From: Chondrus crispus
Taxonomy: Eukaryota; Rhodophyta; Florideophyceae; Gigartinales; Gigartinaceae
Direction: 5' to 3'
Length of the DNA: 64,000 nt
NCBI RefSeq assembly: GCF_000350225.1
Contig: NW_005179065.1
Location: 5,576-69,575 of the forward strand
Shown here one piece after another: positions 1-10,291 of this stretch. The notes below the pieces were generated by a model. That model did no database searches, had not been told where the DNA came from, and saw only the letters and a list, made by a program, of their open reading frames with translations. The translations under genes were made by a program, and so were the position numbers. Numbering within the stretch: position 1 is the first letter of the stretch; each line of letters begins with the position of its first letter.

Positions 1-2266
1 CAATGGAATCCACGCGAAACGTGAGGGAGGGATGGTAGGGACGGTTAACAGACGAGCGATACGGGCTGGGGATGGGGGTTGGCAAAACGGGCGAAACGGG
101 CGGAGGGGATAGATGGGGACGGTTATTAGGAAACGCGGGGTATGGGATTCCGGTGTGAGTTGGCGGCAATGCGGTTGGGCCGAGCTGGTGCAGGGGGAGC
201 GCAGCGGGGGAGCGCCGAAGCGGCAGCAGGGCGCATTGCTGGATAGGAGTCTGGTTCGGTCGGAAGCGGGGAGTTTCGGCGACAAAGTGGTGGCGATGCG
301 GCGCGCTTATGGTGGCGCCGTACACGTGTGGCAGTGCACGTGCAGGCGCGCCGCCTCCAACGCGGAGGGCAACAGGGCGGGCAGGTGAGGGCAGGTGCCC
401 CAATTGCCGGGCACTGGAGGAACATGACAGCACCACCTCGCCAGTGCCAGGCGACGTTCCTTACAGTACCGTGTCTAAACAACAAGACACATGGCCGCAA
501 CTAATAATAATAGGGAATTTCTGGACATGGCCGTCATAATGACCACGTAAATGGACATCAGCGTAAACAGTGAGATTTAACTGCAGTTCGGTGTTACGAG
601 TTACTACAATACGACATGGTCGCCGCAGTTGATCTAGGAGTGGTTAAAAGTGGACATATAAAAGTATGGCAAAACGGTGCTGGTGCTCAAATAGTAATGG
701 CAATGCAGGCGGCAATGCTTCGCAATGGAAAACGGTGGTTTTATAATGTATAATGGCGGAGGGAGAACATACCTGACATGAAATGGCAAATGATGTATAC
801 TGCAGAAGCGAATGGCCAAGGTAGGGCGCTGTCGGGTGCGACACACTCGTAAGGATGGGTATCGACGGCGGTGGTGAATGTCCGACGACGACGGGAATAT
901 TCTTACATACATTTCGCAACAGAATGCCGAAATATTCGCCTCTTCGTATTGTCACCGCCAAGTTTGGTGTACCGATTACCGATGAAGTCCGAGAATGGAC
1001 CGCAGCCGCCAATTAATTTCGCTATGTGTATCGTTTCGAAAAAATGAGAGTTGAAATGCACTGTTTACAATGAAAATCCAGGATGTGTGACACCGAGTTC
1101 CATTAAAATTGTGATGTGTACTGCTATCCCAGAAATTATGGTGTGCTGACGACCGAAAAAGACTAAAATGTAAATTGTGTACAGTGATTCGCTTTCATGT
1201 TGAGGATTATGTTGACTCATTGCCATTGCATGAAATATGCGGACCTCCTACCAATACGATTTGACATATCGACCACTTTTTCTTATATTCTGATGTCATA
1301 ACAATGAAAGTCCTTAATCTCTCTTCGTATTCTACCAAATGATATGAAGGATGTCATGTGTGCCACCATTTCCCAAATGTCGCATAATAATAACAGTCAA
1401 CAAAATGACGTCACAAAAATAAAGTGAGATTCACAAAAACAAAGCGAGATTCACAAAACTTGTGAGAACTTCGAGACGTTTGTGTGCACTTTGTGAAGTT
1501 TATGCCCCGATCACAAAATAGGACCACCCCACACTTTTCGGGAGGACACTACTCGAAAAGTACGGGTCTCCTGGAGACAAAACGTATATCTTCTTAACGA
1601 CAACACAATTCTGCGTTCAACGAACCTACTCTTGGGACGTACGCTTAACAAGACCGAAGCAGGAGGAAAATAACCCGACTGGGGCAAAAAATAGCCGTCA
1701 CAAAAAAAAAAAGGAGCACAGGGCTATCGGTTTGGCAATAGACATGCGCCCGCCCATTTAGCGCACGTTAAATTTTGTAATTAGGTCCCAAAATATACTG
1801 TACATACATATTTATTCGCTACTACCCTTGGGTAGCAAGCAATAGACGTGTTCTATCTAGAAGCAGAGAGAGTTGGAGCAGGACAGAGAGATTGGTTAGG
1901 AGAGACAAACCTGCGACCTGGTCGCCTTCCCCCCGCCAGTGTGCTCTGCCTCGCCCTCCTTTCCTTTCTCTTCTCTCTATTCCTTTCCCTCTTAACACCC
2001 TCCCTATCCTACTCGCGCACGTTTCTACAAAGAAAAGCTTCGTCCCACGCCAGATTGTGCTGGCGTGTACCTCGCATCAGTCTGCAAACCGTGTTCACCA
2101 ACAATGGAGCAATTCCTCAGCAACCATACCTCGCCGATACTTTCGCCTCAACACACTGCATCCCGCTACACTACCCTTGGTACTCTTTCTTTTTTTACAA
2201 ATACCACGCAAACCTGCACACCAAACGCTCCCGCAATCTGTCACTCCCGCCCTCCCCCCACCCCCG
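1..2266. other. Intergenic DNA, no gene recognised
   Basis: No open frame here has coding character, a recognisable domain or a homologue within the window. The open frames are short and overlap on both strands. Between about 1420 and 1510 the words GATTCACAAAA and TTGTGA recur, giving a small AT-rich repeat patch. From about 1850 to 2266 the strand is C-rich, which is probably the 3' flank of the minus-strand gene that follows. Confidence 0.6.
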
Positions 2267-3235
2267 TCACCCCCTCACGCATGGAGGGTCGACCCTGTCG
2301 CACCGCCTGCCGCTCCTCTCGATGGTCGACGCGCAGCACGCGGCGGCGCCCCCAGGCGCCGTGCTGCACCCGGCGCCAGCGCACGAGCCGCACCTCTTCT
2401 CGCAGCAGACCGTGCCCTTACAAACGCCGACGAGCTCACTGACGCTGCCCTCGCGGAACGCCCTCCGCACGTCCCACGCGGAGATGCGCGGCGGCCTCCG
2501 CCCGCGGAACATGCTGCTCATCCCGTAGAACGCCTGCCGCGACCTGCACCCGCCGCGCCCGCACAGCCCGACCGACGTCGACGCCGTCAGACACCTGCCG
2601 CCGACCACGCGGTCGCCCGCGCCGGCCACCCACGTCGCGCGGTGGTGCCCGCCGGCGCGCGCGCCGCCGCGCACGCGCACGAACGCGCACGAGTGGAAGT
2701 CGGCGAACGCGCCGCGCCGCCGCCGGAAGTGCAGCCCGCCGTACCACACGTAGCCCAGCACGTAGTCGCCGTCCACGAAGACGCGCGGCACGCGTATGTA
2801 CCGCCGGAAGGCGCGCCCGCGCCCGTCCGTGCCGCACGCGTCGCCCTCCGCCGCGCACGCGTACTCGCCCGACTCCCAGCACCCGAACTGCAGGGCGAAG
2901 CGCGCGTGCGCCGCGCGCGAGTTGAGCTGCGGGGCCGGCACCAGCGACAGACGCATCAGGCCGCCGTGGTGGTTGTTCCGCGCCCACGCCACCTTCACCA
3001 CCTGGCCGCGCGCCCACGTCGCCGCCGGCCGCTGCACCGTGTTGCGCATCTGCGACGGGGCCAGGATCCGCGGACACGCGTTGGTGCACTCCGCGCCCTG
3101 GCAGTCCCGCGTCGCAAACGTCGGGTTGAAGGCGGGGGGGTGTGTTAGCCAGTTGTGCGAGCGGGCGCGGAAGGGCAGCAGCATGAGCAGCAGCAGCAGC
3201 TCCAGCAGGTGGGGGAGGGAGAGGCAGAGGGCCAT
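2267..3235 (-). CDS. Secreted LPMO-like histidine-brace protein with C-terminal Cys-rich domain (paralogue 1)
   Basis: The product is 322 aa from the ATG at 3235. The frame is open further upstream but only from a TTG, and this ATG begins a clear signal peptide: a Leu-rich core at residues 10-20, then RARS and a predicted cut before His27. An N-terminal His after cleavage, plus a second His in the NNHHGG motif (His89), is the copper histidine-brace layout of lytic polysaccharide monooxygenases. The AECTNACP motif, the WYGGLHF segment and the Phe-rich 'CAFV' strand match paralogue 2 (6356-7516) closely. After a short linker comes a compact Cys-rich domain (about residues 275-322) with CC, CGSC, GxGC, APGG and CC motifs and a final PPC. 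Inference: a copper oxidase acting on cell-wall or sulfated polysaccharide. The exact AA family is undetermined. No intron is needed. Confidence 0.75.
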   Translation of the reverse strand: MALCLSLPHLLELLLLLMLLPFRARSHNWLTHPPAFNPTFATRDCQGAECTNACPRILAPSQMRNTVQRPAATWARGQVVKVAWARNNHHGGLMRLSLVPAPQLNSRAAHARFALQFGCWESGEYACAAEGDACGTDGRGRAFRRYIRVPRVFVDGDYVLGYVWYGGLHFRRRRGAFADFHSCAFVRVRGGARAGGHHRATWVAGAGDRVVGGRCLTASTSVGLCGRGGCRSRQAFYGMSSMFRGRRPPRISAWDVRRAFREGSVSELVGVCKGTVCCEKRCGSCAGAGCSTAPGGAAACCASTIERSGRRCDRVDPPCVRG

Positions 3236-4119
3236 TTTGGAAACGGCAAGTGGGGGATGGCGGGTGATGGGTGTGGGTGTGGCTTGCTGATGTGTGGGGA
3301 CGGGATGGCGGGTGAGGCGGAGACGGAGGCAGCTGAAATGGTCAAGGGCGGCGCGGGGGAGCTTTACCGAAGAATGTTGAGATTCGGTGTGCGTTCCTGT
3401 GCAGTGTGCACATGGTATACTTGTATAAGAATGATAGTGTATGTGCAAGCGCCGTTGCGTCACCCAGTCGGGCCCCAGGGCCGTTCGGTGTGTTTTGCGG
3501 CGTCCGTAGCGACGCAATGCTGGTGGACATGTTGCAGCGGGGTGTTACGAGGGGAAGACGAGGCTGACGTTAAGCGGGGTGGGTTTGCGAGAAGGAGGAA
3601 GCTGAAAAGCGCCCACCAGCGAGAACGTGGAGCTGCTGTCCGAAGAACAGCAGAATTGAGCCTTCCGCTGTAAAGGTTGGGAAGGCGGGCCCTCTGTGAA
3701 GAGGTGGATTTGCTTTGCGCACAGCCAATGGCAAGGCAGCAGGGCCGTGAGGGACGAATGAAACGAAGGCTTGAGAAATAGACGGGCATTCGGTATGACA
3801 AGGGCCGAATGGCAGTTGGACCCGGCGGCATCTACCCTTCGAAGGGTATTTCCCTAGTTCTGTAGTTGAATGAAACAGTTCGAATGAAAGTTGGTCGTCG
3901 TGCAGGGCCGCTGTACTGTACCATAGGGTAGTACAGCATCACTCGTTTACAGCACACCGGCCCTACCCGTGTACCATAAATGTGTTCTGTAACCTTCGTC
4001 GATATGGAGGCACGACTCGGATGAGGTCAGGTCAGATGGCCGCATGACACGCGAAGAGCAGCCTTTTGTACAGTACCGCACGGAGTGTGAATGGAGGCGT
4101 CGATCTCCGTTATATTGCC

Positions 4120-4198
4120 AGTGTTTCGCGAGACTACGTTCCTAATAGGAACGTAGTCTCGCGAAACACTCCTACATAGGAACTTCCTGTGTAGGAGT
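4120..4198. repeat. Two adjacent palindromes (one perfect)
   Basis: Arms 4120-4144 and 4146-4170 are perfect 25-nt reverse complements around a single A, so the site would form a near-loopless cruciform. It overlaps by 3 nt a second inverted repeat (4168-4198) with about 15-nt arms and one mismatch. No protein or tRNA/rRNA feature explains it. Similar palindromes occur at 24102-24303. Confidence 0.9.
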
Positions 4199-4570
4199 GC
4201 ATGTGTGACATCCGAATTTTCTTGCTTTTCTTGCCTCAACTACACTATTGTGTCATCACACACGTGTCGCCTGTCATGGAACATCCCTTTTCTCGCGAGC
4301 AAGCGAATTTTATAGCTTTTTAGGGGTGGACCATTGGTCCACTTTCATGTCTCACATCACCGGTTTTCACCGCCACAGCCCCACTTCGAGGAGAGCCAAA
4401 CAGTTTCTGCGCAGCTCCGCCGACCGACCGCAACCAACGTTTTCGCCAGACCTTCAAAATCTCTCTAAAAAAAATTGCACAAGAGCGCAGGACTTGCTCA
4501 TGTGCGCAATAGAATTCGGCGCCTTATCAACCCATCCACATCACCACAGTAGCGTGATGACGCCACTTTA

Positions 4571-4634
4571 AACCCCTAATCCCCTAATCCCCTAATCCCC
4601 TAATCTCCTAATCTCCTAAAACCCCTAAATCCCC
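4571..4634. repeat. Interstitial telomere-like tract (CCCCTAAT repeats)
   Basis: Four CCCCTAAT octamers are followed by degenerate TCTCCTAA and ACCCCTAAA units, on a C-rich/G-rich strand pair typical of telomeric DNA. It lies between genes and not at an end. I do not know the native telomere repeat of this organism, so telomeric origin is inference. Confidence 0.5.
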
Positions 4635-5304
4635 TTTCTGTATGTCCCCTTCAACCACCAGAGACCCTCATTTTCAGTACAAACTTTGTACATGACCGTT
4701 TCGTATGCAGCGTATGTTTGTAGTACTGTACAAACTTTGTACTACAAACAAGCCCCTCCCATCTCCACCCCTTCACACGACTCGGAGGATAAGGGCCCTT
4801 GCCTCGCCTCGAACATCCCTCCATCCTGGAAGCCCTTCCATCGCAACTCTCGTCTACTGTTGCTGTGAACCTCCTGTCCAGATAACCTTTCCCATGCTAG
4901 TCAAAGCTTGTCAACGGGCAGTATGGGCCAGATGCTCGTGAATCTCGAGATTGAATCCCCAAGTTACTCAGATAATCAAACATCCTTTCAGAAAGAACTG
5001 GTGGTGCACTCTAGAGAATGAACATTACAATCTCTGTGGATGCAGAAAGTGATTCTACAGACCAGGCACATAACGACATGCTGTTTTGCGTACCTCTTTA
5101 CCTTTTCGTTGTCGTGTTTTTGGAGCTCATTCGCGTACTGTATCTATAAAAGAAAGGGTTTGAAAGCTTGCAAGAAGCGCTGCATCATACCGCATCTCAT
5201 GTATTACTGAATTATACCTGTCTTTTCCACATTTCAACTACTGTAGAGCTCAAGTGATTGCCTGAATCCATTCCCGATTGTTATGATAACGCTACAGGAT
5301 ATGA

Positions 5305-5559
5305 CTCTAGTGTCTATTGGGCAATGCGCCTCATTTGAGGATTTCGCCTCATATGAGGCTTTTTTGCCGCGCCGTTTCTGGCGCAAAGAGGGAGAACTGA
5401 AAGCCATAGTTACCGCGAAACAGTAACAGTAAGAGTAAAAACAATGTCCAAGTCCCTTGAAGGCACCTAGAATGCACGGTATTTAGGAGGGTCTTTCTAA
5501 TGCTCTGACAGACAGGAAAATCCTCATGATCAAAAACGTCCGTCCAATAGACACTAGAG
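5305..5559. mobile_element. Possible MITE with imperfect terminal inverted repeats
   Basis: The 16-nt sequence at 5305-5320 (CTCTAGTGTCTATTGG) is exactly inverted at 5544-5559. The arms continue imperfectly inward (CCTCAT/ATGAGG words), and a small CCTCAT...ATGAGG hairpin lies near the left end. Size and structure suggest a short non-autonomous DNA element. No target-site duplication was confirmed. Confidence 0.4.
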
Positions 5560-6355
5560 GCAAAAGAGAAGGTGAGTTGGACATCGTTTTGAGTCAAGGA
5601 AGGGAGCGTTGCTGGAAATTTGCTGCGGACGCAACTCGGAAAAACTCACAAGGGACAATAACCCTGCCCACCTGTCCCGATATAATGCTCAGTTTACTGC
5701 AGTCAGCGTGGGTGTTCAAATGTCTGTTCAAGAATCTGCGCCGTGCTGAGATAAACATTTGACAGATATTCCAGGAGCTCGTTTATTTCAGCGACAAACA
5801 TCAGCGGTCGCCCGAGGCCCCAGAATGCCCCGTACCGCTCCCTATCATTCACTGATCATTTCATCGAATATCTCTGTCGTGGGAGGTCATATCATTGAGT
5901 TCAGCCTGGCATTTGGGCTCAATACCCGTATCTATATTCTCCATTTCTCAACCGTGGCGCCGCTAGCAAGACCATGAAAAAGGAGCACATTAAGGAAACG
6001 CTTAACAGGTTTGCTCACGCGTTGCCTACTGAATTGGATTGCCCTTGCACGTAAATGCCCTCTGGCCCAGTCGTTGAAGGACATCACCAAAGAAGTGAAT
6101 AATGCCTGATCGACGGCGACAGCCGAACATCTTCCCGCACTACTACAACGTTGCGCCATGCAAATCATGCAGAGGCAAGAGTTTGGATGAAACATAGCGG
6201 GAAGCTGAAAGTCTCCTTGGGGGGAGCTTTAAAAGATTGTCGATTACTCTAGTCGATATACACACTTACTTCCACTTATATTTTCTGTTCATTGTCCACG
6301 AGATATGTACACATCTGTCTCGCAAGTTTGAAAGTTTAGCCCAAAAGGCCATGTC

Positions 6356-7516
6356 CTAGTCCGTGATGCACGGAGGAGGGTTGCTCGAGCAGAGTTTTCC
6401 GGACTCTTTGATCCTCGAGTGGCAACAATTGGCGCCGCCGCCGGGCCTCAATTGGCAACCGGATCCACCGCACTTCCCGCAGCTGCTTAAACAGCAGACA
6501 CTGCCCAAGCACAAGCCTGCGTCCGCACCGGACGATACATCATCGGCTGATACAGGGGTTGGGGACGATCTACGAGGCGATACCGGCTCAGGCGTAGGCG
6601 CCTCGTCCCCTTCGGAAGGTGGTTCGGAATCTGCCTCGGTGGCCGGTTCTGGCTCAGGCGCCTCCGGCTCAGGCGCCTCCGGCTCAGGCGCCTCCGGCTC
6701 ATCGTTCTGGACTTCCATCACAGGGCGCTCTGCAAAGGCGTCCGCGACCACACGCGGCGTGATCTGGTCCGGCATGCGTCCACCCTGGAATGGTTTCGAC
6801 ACAGCCCAGAAAGCTGGCCCCGTGCAGCCCGTTTTCGGGCACTCACCAACCTCATCCGACGCCGTCTGGCACATACCTGCCTTCGACGCATCACCCGTGT
6901 ACGCAACAGCGTCAAACCTGCCAGTATCTCCCGGGGCCCAATTAGGCTGGTACGAGCCTCCGAGCGGGGCTCCGCCGCTGATCCTAACGAAGGAGCACGA
7001 GAAGTAGTCCGGGAACTGACCCCTGTCCCTCGAAAAATGTAGACCACCATACCAGACGACAGCTGCGACGTAGAGGCCATCCGGGAAGACGGAGGGAACG
7101 GCGACCTTCCTCTGGAAACCCTCGTTGTCCGAGTCCGACCCGCACAGCTCGCCGGAGCATGCGTACTCGCCCGACTCCCAGCAGCCGTGGAAGAGGGCGA
7201 GCTTCGCGTGCCACGGGCGGGACATCATAGAGTCGGCGGGGACGAGCGACACGCGGACCAAGCCACCGCGGTGGTTGTTCTTCGCCCAACTGATCATGAC
7301 CTCCTGGCCGCGCCTCCACGTGGCGGCGGGACGGTCGGGCGTGTTGCTCATGTCGCTCGTATCCCGCAGGACGTTCGGGCACGCGTTGGTGCACTCGTCA
7401 CCTTTGCACGACTTGGTTTGGAAGACGCGGTTGAAGGCGTCCGGTTGGGTCATGAAGGAATGTGCAGAGGCAAGGGCGACGAGCGCCGAGAGGAGGAGGA
7501 GGGAGATAGCGGTCAT
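6356..7516 (-). CDS. Secreted LPMO-like histidine-brace protein with acidic linker and C-terminal Cys-rich domain (paralogue 2)
   Basis: The product is 386 aa. The ATG at 7516 is chosen because the frame upstream opens only with GTG and because a minus-strand TATAAAAG lies about 80 bp before it. Residues 1-18 form a signal peptide ending ALASA, so the mature protein would start at His19. The second brace His is His82 in NNHRGG, and Tyr171/Phe172 in the PDYFSCSFV strand could be the axial residue. Other shared motifs are CKGDECTNACP and VVWYGGLHF. The catalytic-type domain (about 19-270) is joined by an acidic Pro/Glu linker with PEAPE repeats (15-bp DNA repeats near 6652-6700) to a Cys-rich domain (about 335-386) with CC, CGKC, GxGC, RPGG, CC and PPC motifs. 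Domain order and motifs match paralogue 1, so the pair looks like a local duplication. Inference: secreted copper monooxygenase with a carbohydrate- or wall-binding tail. Confidence 0.8.
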   Translation of the reverse strand: MTAISLLLLSALVALASAHSFMTQPDAFNRVFQTKSCKGDECTNACPNVLRDTSDMSNTPDRPAATWRRGQEVMISWAKNNHRGGLVRVSLVPADSMMSRPWHAKLALFHGCWESGEYACSGELCGSDSDNEGFQRKVAVPSVFPDGLYVAAVVWYGGLHFSRDRGQFPDYFSCSFVRISGGAPLGGSYQPNWAPGDTGRFDAVAYTGDASKAGMCQTASDEVGECPKTGCTGPAFWAVSKPFQGGRMPDQITPRVVADAFAERPVMEVQNDEPEAPEPEAPEPEAPEPEPATEADSEPPSEGDEAPTPEPVSPRRSSPTPVSADDVSSGADAGLCLGSVCCLSSCGKCGGSGCQLRPGGGANCCHSRIKESGKLCSSNPPPCITD

Positions 7517-7594
7517 GATTGGAGGATGTGTGAGAGGGAGAAGAATTGAGGAGCTGAGTCGAAGGGAGAGCAGCACGGCGGGGGGGGAGGGGGG

Positions 7595-7602
7595 CTTTTA
7601 TA
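7595..7602 (-). promoter_or_regulatory. Probable TATA box of LPMO-like gene 2
   Basis: Read on the minus strand the sequence is TATAAAAG, 79 bp upstream of the ATG at 7516. With initiation 25-30 bp downstream the 5' UTR would be about 50 nt. This rules out the upstream non-ATG extension of the frame as coding. Confidence 0.65.
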
Positions 7603-7619
7603 GTGGTAGGGGGGTCGGT

Positions 7620-9094
7620 GAGAGAACAGCAGGCTGCTGTCTAGGCAGCGCAGCCGGTGCCGTTGGTGGTCGGTGTGGGAATTTGGCATGCTGCAGCGGC
7701 GTGGACGGGGTGGAATGGAGACTCGAGAGTGTCGTGGCAGCCGAAGACAGGGGGCTTTTCTGGGAGTAAAGTAACTTGATCGGTCGTGGGCGACGAATGG
7801 GACACGGGCCAGGCGGGCGGTGATGGGGCGGTCAGCGAGCAAAGGGTGTGGCGATTGAGTAAAGAACGGGCTCGAGATAGGCGGCGGGGACCGCAGGGGG
7901 CTTACGTCAGGGGGCGGGCAGCGGGGGGCGAAGGGGGTATGGCGCGGAGCGGATGCAAGCAGATGCTCTTCATTGAAAGCACTTCTTCCAAGAGGTGTCA
8001 GGCCTCCTAAGCAGACATTGCCAGCGGCTACGTAACGCGATACCTGCGTGGACGGCGCCGCCTCCGGGCGCGGCGGGTCCCACGTACGCGGGCCCGCCGG
8101 TCCGGCAGGGCGGGCGGCGGGAACGGCGGGAACGGCGAACACGTGCGGCGCGGGTGGGGCGGCGCGCGTGAAACATCGTTACTCTCAGCGGGGCGGCGGG
8201 GAGGCCCGGGCGGGGAGAGGACGAGGCGTCGCAACGTGGCGCGGCATCTGCTCCCCACTCCGAGCCGTCTACCGCCTCCACGTGATCACTCCGCGCGAAA
8301 CGCAGTTTCTCCGCCTTTCTATGGACCCCTTGGCCCGGCCTGCTTGCTCTCGCTCTCTCGCGAAGCCCCAAAATAGATCCGCGCCCAACGCCCAACCGTA
8401 ATTTCATTCATCTCGAGACGCCGTGTATCCCCACGCGGCCGCCGGGTGCGTGCGTGCACGTCGCCGAGCCGCGACCCGCCCGTTTGTTGTTCTGCACCGC
8501 CGCCCGCGCACAGCCCCGGCCCGCCGCGCTGCCGCCTGCGGAAACTAAATTACCTGCCCCGCCCGCAGCAGCAGCGCCGGGCGCCGTGCCGCGCGCCGCC
8601 GGACCCCACGACGGGCGCGCCGCTCATGAGCAGCCACGCCGCCCCGAGCGTCGCCCTCGTCTCACTCGCGGCCACGGACAAGAGGGGCATCTGTCGCCCT
8701 CGTCACACTCGCAGTCGCGCCTGCCCCCGCCCGTTGCGCACGCGTGTCGCGCAGGTGCACCACGCAACCGCCGGCACCCTGCCCGGGCCCCCCCGCCGCG
8801 TTTGATTCGCCGTCCGCGGCTGTCCCAGCGCGACCCCCCGCTGACGGCCCGCGGACTTTTTCCACGTTTGTGCCCCCCCCCCGCCGCTGCCGGCCAGGGA
8901 GCCCCCACGTCTTCATGTCCAAGTGGGCGAGTGCGTCGTGGCTATCGCAAATCAATACAGCGCTTTGTCTTCCGATGGGTGTCACCTGCAGTGGCATTGA
9001 AAGCACTGTTAGAGCGACAGCCTTGAACGTCACCGTTTCTACCAACGGTACTACAGTATTAAGAAAAAATGTATACAGTAGTACCCTTCACCGC
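7620..9094. other. GC-rich flank, no gene supported
   Basis: From about 7900 to 8930 the DNA is very rich in G+C and CpG, so every frame stays open. Overlapping stop-free frames on both strands have low-complexity Arg/Pro/Ala composition and no domain. I treat this as an upstream or CpG-rich flank. A short exon cannot be excluded. Confidence 0.5.
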
Positions 9095-9672
9095 GAGGGT
9101 AGTTTGGAGTGAATTTCAAACAATATAAATGAAAAAAGTGCTTCACATGGACCTCACGCGATTATGAGTAATCAATCGCTGCCTGATGGTGTCGGAAACC
9201 ACGTCCATGCACCAAAACGTGGCTGAAAACAACGGAAAACAATTTAGCTCGAAGATTCCGCTCCACTCTCAGCCGGTCTGATTTTCAACGATGCACGGTA
9301 ATTTGGAGTACAGTACAAGTAGTGCGATGTAGCAAATACTCTCGAAAAAGATATTTTTTAGTTATGTTGAGGCAATGACGTGGAACTGGGCAGAAGTACT
9401 CAGCCGCCGTCGCCATAAGCCAAAGTTGGAGGTACTGTGCGGGTCGCTTGTACAGTACGGCCTCTACTAGTAGGGGCTTCTAGAGCGACACGTGTGTAAT
9501 GTCATACACGTGGCTGATTTCGTGTCAAGCCCCAAAACAGTGCGATATATCCGGTAATGCGCTATTCAAAAGTGCGATATAGAGCTACCCCCCCTGTACA
9601 GTTATAATGTCTCCCGCTTTTTTATAGCGTAAATCAATACTCCAAATCACCCTTGCACTCCAAATTACCCTC
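9095..9672. mobile_element. MITE-like element with 17-bp inverted termini
   Basis: The left end at 9095-9111 (GAGGGTAGTTTGGAGTG) is inverted at 9656-9672 with one mismatch. Internal copies of GGTAATTTGGAGTA (near 9300) and ACTCCAAATCACCC (near 9639) give subterminal repeats. The interior has GTGCGATATA repeats and no coding capacity. The right end is only 8 bp from the Tigger terminus at 9681. No clear target-site duplication was seen. Confidence 0.5.
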
Positions 9673-9806
9673 CCAGGGAACGGTAGTCTCTCGATAAAAG
9701 GAACCTTTTGGGAGACAGGGATCAGTTCCGATTATCGGGGGGTTCCGCTTATCGAATATTATCATACCTAGTAATCACGACCAATCATTGCTAAGCCGTC
9801 ATATTT

Positions 9807-9951
9807 TTATTTGAAAAACATTTCAATAGTGGTCTGCTGGGCAGCCGTGCTTGCCTCATGCCTTACATGACTCTGCATGCGCCTCATTACAGAAAAAAAT
9901 GCTGCATTATTAACACCACACTGTGGAAAACTTCATTTCGTCAACAAATAC
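9807..9951 (-). pseudogene. C-terminal end of T1 transposase with a PIP-box motif
   Basis: The frame ending at the TAA at 9807-9809 encodes about 40 aa ending AAQQTTIEMFFK. The segment QTTIEMFF (9813-9836) fits the PCNA-interacting consensus Qxx[ILM]xx[FY][FY]. Known family fact: pogo-type transposases end in such a motif and bind PCNA. Upstream toward the Copia LTR the frame contains a stop, so it is a relic. It continues the transposase fragment on the far side of Copia-1. Confidence 0.6.
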
Positions 9952-10280
9952 TGTATTGAGGGAGTAATTTATTAAAGTTGAAAAGGGTCTGCAACCGGCC
10001 CTTTGTCACCTGCGGACAGTACCCCGACGACCGGGGGTTGCTGTGTTCGGTGGCGAGTCAACCTCGATTGTCTTACTCCTGTCTGCCTAAAAGTCTCCGC
10101 TACCCGGAGACGGAGGCAGGCGTTATATATTACGGACGCGAGCGGAAGGCGCGCGTAAATTAAAGGGGCCTCGAAGCTTGTAAAACAGCAAGCGAGGACT
10201 GCCATCGATATTCTTAAGGTTATTGATGTGCTATGTGGAGCTGATGGTTGATAGGTACCACCTTGCAGTAGAAATTCACA
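9952..10280 (-). repeat. Copia-1 3' LTR
   Basis: A 329-bp TGT...ACA repeat that matches 16051-16379 at an offset of 6099. In element orientation it follows the polypurine tract. Confidence 0.85.
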
Positions 10281-10291
10281 GTCCCCCTTTT
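10281..10291 (-). other. Copia-1 polypurine tract
   Basis: On the minus strand the sequence directly before the 3' LTR is GGAAAAGGGGGAC, the expected plus-strand primer site. It is read in frame as the last codons of the pol tail. Confidence 0.7.

Larger units (their letters stand above)
3236..6355. other. 3.1 kb intergenic spacer between the two LPMO-like genes
   Basis: No credible gene was found. The spacer contains a perfect 51-bp palindrome and a second one beside it (4120-4198), a degenerate telomere-like tract (about 4571-4634) and a pair of imperfect inverted repeats about 255 bp apart (5305-5559). A short minus-strand open frame at 5349-5597 overlaps the inverted-repeat unit and has no recognisable domain. 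Confidence 0.6.

Noticed and set aside
113..539. Overlapping short open frames on both strands at the window start
   Set aside because: Low-complexity translations, non-ATG or unsupported starts, no domain.
2436..3148. Long frames overlapping LPMO-like gene 1 in other frames, including one of 418 codons on the plus strand
   Set aside because: Shadows of the GC-rich gene. Only the minus frame from 3235 has a signal peptide and matches paralogue 2.
7970..9026. Several open frames of 100-200 codons in the GC-rich flank
   Set aside because: Stops are rare by composition alone. All frames on both strands are open and Arg/Pro/Ala-rich.
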